A stretch of DNA of 59,213 bases from positions 1 through 59,213 of the IMG/VR virus record IMGVR_UViG_3300033145_001323; one strand, written 5' to 3'. The notes under the pieces are model-generated. The model was not told the origin of the DNA, searched no databases, and saw only the letters and a list, made by a program, of their open reading frames with translations. This DNA is from a virus. This document shows, piece by piece, positions 53,524 to 59,213 of the stretch. The position numbers were made by a program, and so were the translations under genes. How positions within the stretch are numbered: position 1 is the stretch's first letter; the number at the start of each line of letters is the position of its first letter.

Positions 53524-53730
53524 GAAATAAAATCAAGTCAAATAGACAATATTGAAATTGAAACGGATTCACGTTCATATAGAAATAAAATTATAGATTT
53601 AGTTTCTATTGGCGTGGATTTTTTTATTAATAAAGCAGTTCGCCTATTAAATTGGCTAGTAGAATGTTTTATACCAATTTCTGGATGGGATGAGAAAAAA
53701 ATAAAAGAGTTAAAAAAGAATGAAAAGTAA
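53524..53730 (+). pseudogene. C-terminal remnant of a GT2 glycosyltransferase
   Basis: The open frame has no ATG or GTG. Its last 29 residues (LLNWLVECFIPISGWDEKKI, then KELKKNEK) match the end of the enzyme at 52461 (LSWLIKRFMPIPGWDEEKI). A TTG at 53494 would lie within the promoter -35. It is a duplicated, decayed tail. Confidence 0.6.
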
Positions 53731-53755
53731 TAAGATTCATCAATGATACTTTTAT

Positions 53756-56700
53756 ATGATTGAAATTCAAAAATTACAAGATAAAGAATTTATTGAAAAT
53801 GCTAGAAAAAAAGACAGCATTATTGTTGAACGTGGTTTTACAAAAGAATACAAAAGTAAAGAAAAATCGCTTTTAATACAAGATGAAAATAAAAAGATTG
53901 AACTGGAATTATTATCACCTTATTATAAAATGATTGGAGCAGGTGAGGATATCCTAATTGCTGAAATGAAATTGAAGGACTGGAAAGGCAAAAAGAAGCT
54001 ATTTGATGAGTTAGGATTTTATAATAAGGGTGATTTTGAAAAACTGGACAAGCAATTTGTTTTGAAGTGGTGTGAAGAAAAAACAGTTAAAATTGAACTA
54101 CCAGCAGACTTTCCCGAACAGGCAAAAGGTGACAAGCTCTTTGAAAAAAAAATAGGTGACTGGGACAATGCGATTGAATTTACAAAATTATCAGAACTTC
54201 CGCACAAGAATATAAGAATAGGAATTTTTACAGAAACTATTTTAGGCGAGAAAATAGAATGGTTACCAACGATTGACGGTTTTGATATATACGAATGGGC
54301 GGCTTATGATATCACAGAATTAAATAGCCTAGAACATGATACGGTTAATGGAACTCACAATTCACTCGTAATGATAGACACTACTCATTTTATCTTAGCT
54401 TATACTGGAACAGATGTTGACGGTTTTATTAAGACATTTTCTATAGATGGCTCATATGATATCACAGAATTAAATAGCCTAGAACATGATACGGTTAATG
54501 GGACTGCTAACTCTCTAGTGATGATAGACGCCACTCATTTTATCTTAGCTTATAGAGGAGTTGATGGTGACGGTTATATAAAAACATTCTCAATAGACGG
54601 AAGTTACGCTATTACAGAACTTAATAGTTTAGAACATGATATAGTTGACGGACAATCCGATTCACTCGTAATGATAGATAGTACTCATTTTATTTTGGCT
54701 TACGCTCAATATGATGGCGACAATACCAACGGTTATATAAAAACATTCTCAATAGACGGAAGTTACGCTATTACAGAACTTAATAGTTTAGAACATGATA
54801 CGGTTAATGGAACTCACAATTCACTCGTAATGATAGACACTACTCATTTTATCTTAGCTTACGCTGGAGCGGGTGGTGATGACGGTTATATAAAAACATT
54901 CTCAATAGACGGAAGTTACGCTATTACAGAACTTAATAGTTTAGAACATGATACGGTTAATGGAACTTACAATTCACTCGTAATGATAGATAGTACTCAT
55001 TTTATCTTAGCTTACGCTGGAACGGGTGGTGACGGTTATATAAAAACATTCTCAATAGACGGAAGTTACGCTATTACAGAACTTAATAGTTTAGAACATG
55101 ATACGGTTAATGGAACTTACAATTCACTCGTAATGATAGACACTACTCATTTTATCTTAGCTTGTCAGAATGGAGTGTATCCTTCTTTTACAGGTTATAT
55201 AAAAACATTCTCAATAGACGGAAGTTACGCTATTACAGAACTTAATAGTTTAGAACATGATACGGTTAATGGAGATTACAACTCCCTCGTAATGATAGAC
55301 GCCACTCATTTTATCTTAGCTTATACTGGAACAGATGTTGACGGTTTTATAAAAACATTTTATGTAGAACCGCTACCAGTCGCCCCCACTGTTACAACCC
55401 AATCTGCCACTAATGTAGCTTCAGAAACCTGTACAGGCAATGGAAACATTACAGCTACAGGCGGAGTGAACGCCACTCGTAGAGGTTTTTGCTATATAGT
55501 AGGAACTTCAGGAGACCCTACTACTGCAAATAGTGTAGCCTATGATGACGGAAGTTTTGGAGTAGGAGCATATACGAAAGGGATAACGGGATTAACTCCA
55601 GAAACTGGATATAGAGTTAGAGCCTATGCGATTAATTCAGCGGGGACGAGTTACGGGGTTACGGTTCAGGTGACGACTACTGTGACTAGTCCATCTAGTT
55701 CAATTAGTCCGTCAGCTTCTTTATCTCCAAGCATAAGCCAATCACTTTCACCCTCATTAAGTCCATCAATCAGTCCAAGCATTTCTCCTTCTGTAAGCCC
55801 AAGTGTTTCAATATCGCCTTCTATTTCTATCTCTTTAAGCCCAAGCATATCACCTTCTATTTCTATAAGTATAAGTCCAAGTGTTAGTCCTTCTGTATCT
55901 ATAAGCCCATCAATATCTCCATCTATTTCTCCTAGTATTTCTCCAAGTGTTTCAGTATCACCGAGTGTCTCTCCATCAATCTCCCCTTCAATATCACCAA
56001 GTATATCCTTATCTCCTAGCTTATCCCCATCTCTTTCTCCATCAATTTCACCTAGTGTATCACCATCAGTTTCGCCTAGTGTGTCTTTGAGTCCATCAAT
56101 ATCTCCGAGTGTTTCTCCTTCATTGAGTCCGTCAATCTCACCATCAGTATCCCCATCTATCTCATTATCACCATCTTTAAGCCCATCGATATCTTCTTCT
56201 TTATCACCGAGTTTGTCACCAAGTATAAGTCTATCAATAAGTCCATCTGTAAGTCCTTCTATATCAATTAGTCCATCAATTTCACCATCTGTTTCGCCAC
56301 CAGCAAGTGAATGGGAGAATCCATCATCTTTAACTATTAATACTGGCTCAATAAATTCAGGGCAATTATCTGATATTTATAAAGATAGTGATATTACTGA
56401 ATTAGTATTAAATGAAGTAACTGGAAATCCTGGATTTGATTATGTTTTTGAATTTGGAGAACATGAAGATGTTCCAAGCTCTAATATAGATTTATATATT
56501 AAAGGATATTACGAAGGTAATCCTGCTCATGTTGTAAAAATACAGCAATGGAATTACACAAGCAGTCAATGGGATAATGTTACTGCCGCAGATAAAGACT
56601 TACCGAGTGAAAGTTCTGAACAAGACTATGAGTTCTTTTTATTAGATAGTGCAGACTATATATCAAATGGAAATATCAAAATAAAAGTAATTCACACATC

Positions 56701-58306
56701 TAATGGAAGTGCTGGACATTTTTTACATTTAAATAAGTTTTATATCGCTCTTGGTGGACCATCTGTTTCTGTTAGTCCTTCTATAAGTTCATCTTTAAGT
56801 CCTAGTATTTCCCCCTCTGTAAGTCCATCAATATCTATTTCCCCCTCAGCATCTCCTTCTTTATCTCTTTCATTATCACCAAGTTTGTCTCAATCTCTAT
56901 CACCTTCATTATCTCCAAGTATTAGCCCATCTGTTAGTCCTAGTATTTCTATTTCTCCTTCTCTTAGTCCAAGTTTGAGTTCTTCTATTAGTCCTAGTAT
57001 AAGCCCATCGGTTAGCCCATCAATAAGTATTTCGCCAAGCGTAAGTCCTTCATTATCGCTATCGCTATCACCTTCTGTATCTCCATCTCTTTCACCAAGT
57101 GTTAGTCCTTCCATATCACTTTCTCCATCATTAAGTCCGAGTATATCACCAAGTTTATCTCTATCAATCTCACCGTCTATTAGTCCTTCAATATCTCCGA
57201 GTGTGAGTATTAGTCCTAGTATTAGTCCATCTTTATCACCGTCATTATCTCCATCTATAAGTCTATCAATATCTCCAAGTGTCTCATCTTCAGTTTCTCC
57301 AAGTGTAAGTATATCACCAAGTATATCTCCTTCAGTATCACTTTCACCATCCCTAAGCCCATCATTATCTCCCAGTATTTCATCTTCCATATCGCCATCT
57401 ATAAGTCAATCTGTTTCTCCTAGTGTATCATTAAGTCCATCTTTGTCTCCGAGCATCTCCCTTTCTATTTCCCCAAGTATAAGCCCGTCTATAAGTCAAT
57501 CTGTTTCTCCTAGTATATCATTGAGTCCATCTCTTTCACCGAGTTTTTCACCGAGTTTTTCACCAAGTATCTCTTCATCTATTTCCCCATCAGTAAGTCC
57601 TTCTGTATCTTTGAGTCCCTCTTTGAGTCTCTCTTTGAGTCCTTCTATAAGTCAATCAATCTCACCTTCTACATCTCCATCAGAATCACTTTCACCATCA
57701 TTATCACATAGTATTAGTCCTTCTGTATCACCTAGTGTTTCTTTATCTCCAAGCATTAGTTCATCTATCTCACCTTCTTTAAGTCCAAGTTTAAGTCTAT
57801 CTATTAGTCCTAGTGTTAGCCCTTCAACATCAATCTCTCCCAGTATTAGTTCCAGTATTAGTCTTTCAATTTCACCTTCAACTTCACCATCTCCAAGTCC
57901 AGGTTGGGAAGATTACACAAGAGGGGATAATAATATATTGCCAGTAAACGATACTGAACTAGAAAATGCTTATTCAGAACAAGATTATATAGATGTAAAT
58001 ACTAAAAATGATATAAGAGTGGAACAAACAGCTTCAGACGAATACGCAATTCATCAATTTAAAGATTATGTGACAGGTAATTCTGTAAATTTAGAATGGG
58101 AGGGTCAAACAGATTTAGCCCCATCTTCATCAACTGTAGTTTTACAAATTTACAATAGAAATACCCCAGCTTGGGAAACAGTTGATTCAGATAATACAAC
58201 AGGAGCGGATACTGATTTTTCATTAACTGCTAATATAGCTAATTTAACAAATTATAAAAATGCAAATGGGGTTATTAGTTGTCGAGTGTATCAAGATGCA
58301 ATTTAA
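53756..58306 (+). CDS. giant repeat protein of the virion surface (1516 aa)
   Basis: An N-terminal domain of about 180 residues (MIEIQKLQDKEFIENARKKD) precedes seven 50-residue repeats (ITELNSLEHDTVNGTHNSLV, then MIDTTHFILAY and GFIKTFSIDGSY) that look like beta-propeller blades. A fibronectin-III-like domain (APTVTTQSATNVASETCTGN, then GLTPETGYRVRAYAIN) follows. Then come about 205 residues of S-P-S-x, a beta domain (DSDITELVLNEVTGNPGFDY), about 380 more S-P-S-x residues, and a related C-terminal beta domain. Probably a tail-fibre or appendage protein that binds the host or glycans. Confidence 0.7.
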   Translation: MIEIQKLQDKEFIENARKKDSIIVERGFTKEYKSKEKSLLIQDENKKIELELLSPYYKMIGAGEDILIAEMKLKDWKGKKKLFDELGFYNKGDFEKLDKQFVLKWCEEKTVKIELPADFPEQAKGDKLFEKKIGDWDNAIEFTKLSELPHKNIRIGIFTETILGEKIEWLPTIDGFDIYEWAAYDITELNSLEHDTVNGTHNSLVMIDTTHFILAYTGTDVDGFIKTFSIDGSYDITELNSLEHDTVNGTANSLVMIDATHFILAYRGVDGDGYIKTFSIDGSYAITELNSLEHDIVDGQSDSLVMIDSTHFILAYAQYDGDNTNGYIKTFSIDGSYAITELNSLEHDTVNGTHNSLVMIDTTHFILAYAGAGGDDGYIKTFSIDGSYAITELNSLEHDTVNGTYNSLVMIDSTHFILAYAGTGGDGYIKTFSIDGSYAITELNSLEHDTVNGTYNSLVMIDTTHFILACQNGVYPSFTGYIKTFSIDGSYAITELNSLEHDTVNGDYNSLVMIDATHFILAYTGTDVDGFIKTFYVEPLPVAPTVTTQSATNVASETCTGNGNITATGGVNATRRGFCYIVGTSGDPTTANSVAYDDGSFGVGAYTKGITGLTPETGYRVRAYAINSAGTSYGVTVQVTTTVTSPSSSISPSASLSPSISQSLSPSLSPSISPSISPSVSPSVSISPSISISLSPSISPSISISISPSVSPSVSISPSISPSISPSISPSVSVSPSVSPSISPSISPSISLSPSLSPSLSPSISPSVSPSVSPSVSLSPSISPSVSPSLSPSISPSVSPSISLSPSLSPSISSSLSPSLSPSISLSISPSVSPSISISPSISPSVSPPASEWENPSSLTINTGSINSGQLSDIYKDSDITELVLNEVTGNPGFDYVFEFGEHEDVPSSNIDLYIKGYYEGNPAHVVKIQQWNYTSSQWDNVTAADKDLPSESSEQDYEFFLLDSADYISNGNIKIKVIHTSNGSAGHFLHLNKFYIALGGPSVSVSPSISSSLSPSISPSVSPSISISPSASPSLSLSLSPSLSQSLSPSLSPSISPSVSPSISISPSLSPSLSSSISPSISPSVSPSISISPSVSPSLSLSLSPSVSPSLSPSVSPSISLSPSLSPSISPSLSLSISPSISPSISPSVSISPSISPSLSPSLSPSISLSISPSVSSSVSPSVSISPSISPSVSLSPSLSPSLSPSISSSISPSISQSVSPSVSLSPSLSPSISLSISPSISPSISQSVSPSISLSPSLSPSFSPSFSPSISSSISPSVSPSVSLSPSLSLSLSPSISQSISPSTSPSESLSPSLSHSISPSVSPSVSLSPSISSSISPSLSPSLSLSISPSVSPSTSISPSISSSISLSISPSTSPSPSPGWEDYTRGDNNILPVNDTELENAYSEQDYIDVNTKNDIRVEQTASDEYAIHQFKDYVTGNSVNLEWEGQTDLAPSSSTVVLQIYNRNTPAWETVDSDNTTGADTDFSLTANIANLTNYKNANGVISCRVYQDAI
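54308..55365 (+). repeat. seven tandem repeats of 150-159 bp
   Basis: Units start near 54308, 54458, 54608, 54767, 54920, 55070 and 55229. Long stretches are identical at the DNA level, so copy number is likely to vary by recombination. Spacing changes fall in the variable loop after HFILAY. Confidence 0.85.
55689..56300 (+). repeat. S-P-S-x coding block 1
   Basis: About 205 codons of Ser-Pro-Ser-(Ile/Val/Leu). Ser codons of the TCN and AGY types and third bases are mixed freely, so the DNA is not a simple repeat although the protein is. Confidence 0.85.
56757..57905 (+). repeat. S-P-S-x coding block 2
   Basis: About 380 codons of the same four-residue pattern, again with mixed codons. Confidence 0.85.
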
Positions 58307-58387
58307 AATAAATATGAGAAATAAAGTAAATTTATGACAATATTATTAAAAAATAAAGATTATTTTACTAATTATTTAAAAGTTATT

Positions 58388-58415
58388 TTGACCCAAAATA
58401 TCAATATTGTATAAT
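58388..58415 (+). promoter_or_regulatory. rightward TTGACC promoter 6, leaderless
   Basis: TTGACC (58388-58393), 16 bp, TATAAT (58410-58415). The next ATG is at 58424, so transcription would start at or within about 2 bases of it. Confidence 0.65.
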
Positions 58416-58423
58416 AAAAAAAT

Positions 58424-58573
58424 ATGGCAACAAATACAAAATATTCATTCAAAGACTTTCTAAACAAAAACTTCAAGGACATTCCTGTGGAAGAATTTAA
58501 TAATACCGAAATAATCGGAAGCTGTTTTTATCAGGAATGTTTAGAAGACGATGAAAATAAAGGTGCAAAATGA
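58424..58573 (+). CDS. small phage structural-region protein (49 aa)
   Basis: MATNTKYSFKDFLNKNFKDI, PVEEFNNTEIIGSCFYQE. This 'FNNTEIxGSCFYQE' pattern is common in short phage proteins beside fibre genes, of unknown role. It is the first codon block after the promoter. Confidence 0.6.
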   Translation: MATNTKYSFKDFLNKNFKDIPVEEFNNTEIIGSCFYQECLEDDENKGAK

Positions 58574-58733
58574 TTTAATGGATTGGATTTTAGATGACAA
58601 TTTAAAACCCGTAGAGCCGACTAAGAAGAGAAGATATATTGAATTAGATATAAGCATAGACCCAGCACATATACCAACTCCGAAAATGTTAGAGAGTATT
58701 ATTCGTAAAAAAGAAAGGGAATTAGAAGAATAA
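58551..58733 (+). CDS. hypothetical protein (60 aa)
   Basis: MKIKVQNDLMDWILDDNLKP, then RRYIELDISIDPAHIPTPKM. Overlaps the previous gene by 23 bases in another frame. Not recognised. Confidence 0.5.
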   Translation: MKIKVQNDLMDWILDDNLKPVEPTKKRRYIELDISIDPAHIPTPKMLESIIRKKERELEE

Positions 58734-58737
58734 AATT

Positions 58738-59213
58738 ATGATATCAGCAAATTGCGTATGGGAAATACGCACAACAGGAAGTAATAATAATGGAGGAGGA
58801 TATGTCGGTGGGGGGACTGATTATTCTCAACAAGATGCGGCTCAACTATCGCTTACGGATTTGGCAATGAAGTCTGTGCCTGATGCTGTTTTTAATGGCG
58901 CTGGCTTAGACGATATGGTAAGTAGTGGAATTGCTACTGCTCTTGGAATTAGTTTCAAAATAGAAATAGATAGCGTAGGAGCGACCGATACTTTCAAATG
59001 GTCAGATGACGGTGGTGCAACTTGGAATGCTACACTTGTAGCAATAACAGGAGGGGCACAAGCTTTAAGCAATGGAGTATCTGTAACCTTTACAGCAACA
59101 ACAGGACATACTGCAGGAGATTATTGGACTTTAACAACTAATTTTAATTTAACTTCAGCGACAGGAGGATTAACTGCGGCAATGGTTGGTAATTTAATTC
59201 AGATTACAGCAGG
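58738..59213 (+). CDS. virion structural protein, N-terminal part (cut by window end)
   Basis: At least 158 residues: MISANCVWEIRTTGSNNNGG, GYVGGGTDYSQQDAAQLSLT, and later AAMVGNLIQITA. The 'CVWExRTTGSxxNGGG...DYSQQDAA' start is a recognisable beginning of large phage beta-helix or appendage proteins. The C-terminus lies outside the window. Confidence 0.65.
   Translation, partial: MISANCVWEIRTTGSNNNGGGYVGGGTDYSQQDAAQLSLTDLAMKSVPDAVFNGAGLDDMVSSGIATALGISFKIEIDSVGATDTFKWSDDGGATWNATLVAITGGAQALSNGVSVTFTATTGHTAGDYWTLTTNFNLTSATGGLTAAMVGNLIQITA

Noticed and set aside
56890-57390. Acidic GLxDGLxEGD-type frame antisense to the S-P-S-x block
   Set aside because: A shadow of the S-P-S-x codons; it exists only because that pattern lacks stops on the other strand.
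55689-57905. CRISPR array
   Set aside because: The repetition is a four-residue protein pattern with varied codons; there are no constant DNA repeats separated by unique spacers.
1-59213. Recoded stop codons (for example TGA read as Gly or Trp)
   Set aside because: TGA ends many genes at sensible places, including ATGA couplings, and no conserved protein is interrupted by TGA.

Overview
The window is part of an AT-rich double-stranded DNA tailed-phage (or prophage) genome. The head genes are of phage Mu type: a gp29/DUF935-like portal, a maturation protease, a small capsid decoration protein and a gpT-like major capsid protein. There are no ribosomal RNA or housekeeping genes. Ribosome binding sites of the AGGAGGTGA type, sigma-70-like promoters and canonical DnaA-type boxes point to a bacterial host. 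TGA is used as a stop codon. The host cannot be named from the sequence. The right edge cuts a structural gene, and no terminase, tail-tube or polymerase gene is visible.

Left arm (about 0.3-31.5 kb, all genes on the minus strand): an early or accessory region of more than 60 mostly tiny genes. Recognisable ones are a TnpB nuclease, a large TerD-domain protein, an AAA-type ATPase with an intein in its P-loop, a 3D-domain cell-wall protein, a full-length RtcB RNA ligase, a DUF2958-like protein, a TM2-like membrane protein and an HNH/NUMOD endonuclease. Many of the rest are small zinc-ribbon proteins. Non-coding structure is abundant: a multi-branched RNA at 31-281, an inverted-repeat-bounded structured element at 949-1441, three covarying hairpins plus a tRNA-like gene with a 42-nt insertion in its anticodon loop (5.13-5.69 kb), and further structured RNAs at 19.8 and 25.4 kb. 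A hairpin follows the stop codon of most genes between 18 and 28.6 kb.

Switch region (31.47-31.66 kb): a leftward TTGACA-type promoter and a rightward TTGACC-type promoter diverge here. Leftward promoters elsewhere often carry a perfect DnaA box (TTATCCACA) at fixed distances from the -10. Rightward promoters share TTGACC at -35. An inverted repeat, GTGCAC-CAAT-GTGCAC, occurs 11 times at transcription-unit boundaries in both arms and looks like the site of a genome-wide regulator.

Right arm (31.6-59.2 kb, plus strand): the head module (portal, an HNH insertion, small proteins, a double-domain protease, decoration protein, major capsid protein) is followed by a 13-kb glycan-modification island (40.0-53.4 kb). 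The island holds about 11 glycosyltransferase-like proteins, four methyltransferases, a stand-alone asparagine-synthetase-like PP-loop enzyme, a HAD-like protein and an HNH/AP2 homing endonuclease. After it comes a 1516-residue structural protein with seven 50-residue repeats and about 590 residues of S-P-S-x low complexity. The decoration protein carries the same S-P-S-x tail. A reasonable inference is that the island modifies virion surface proteins, possibly these Ser/Pro-rich stretches.
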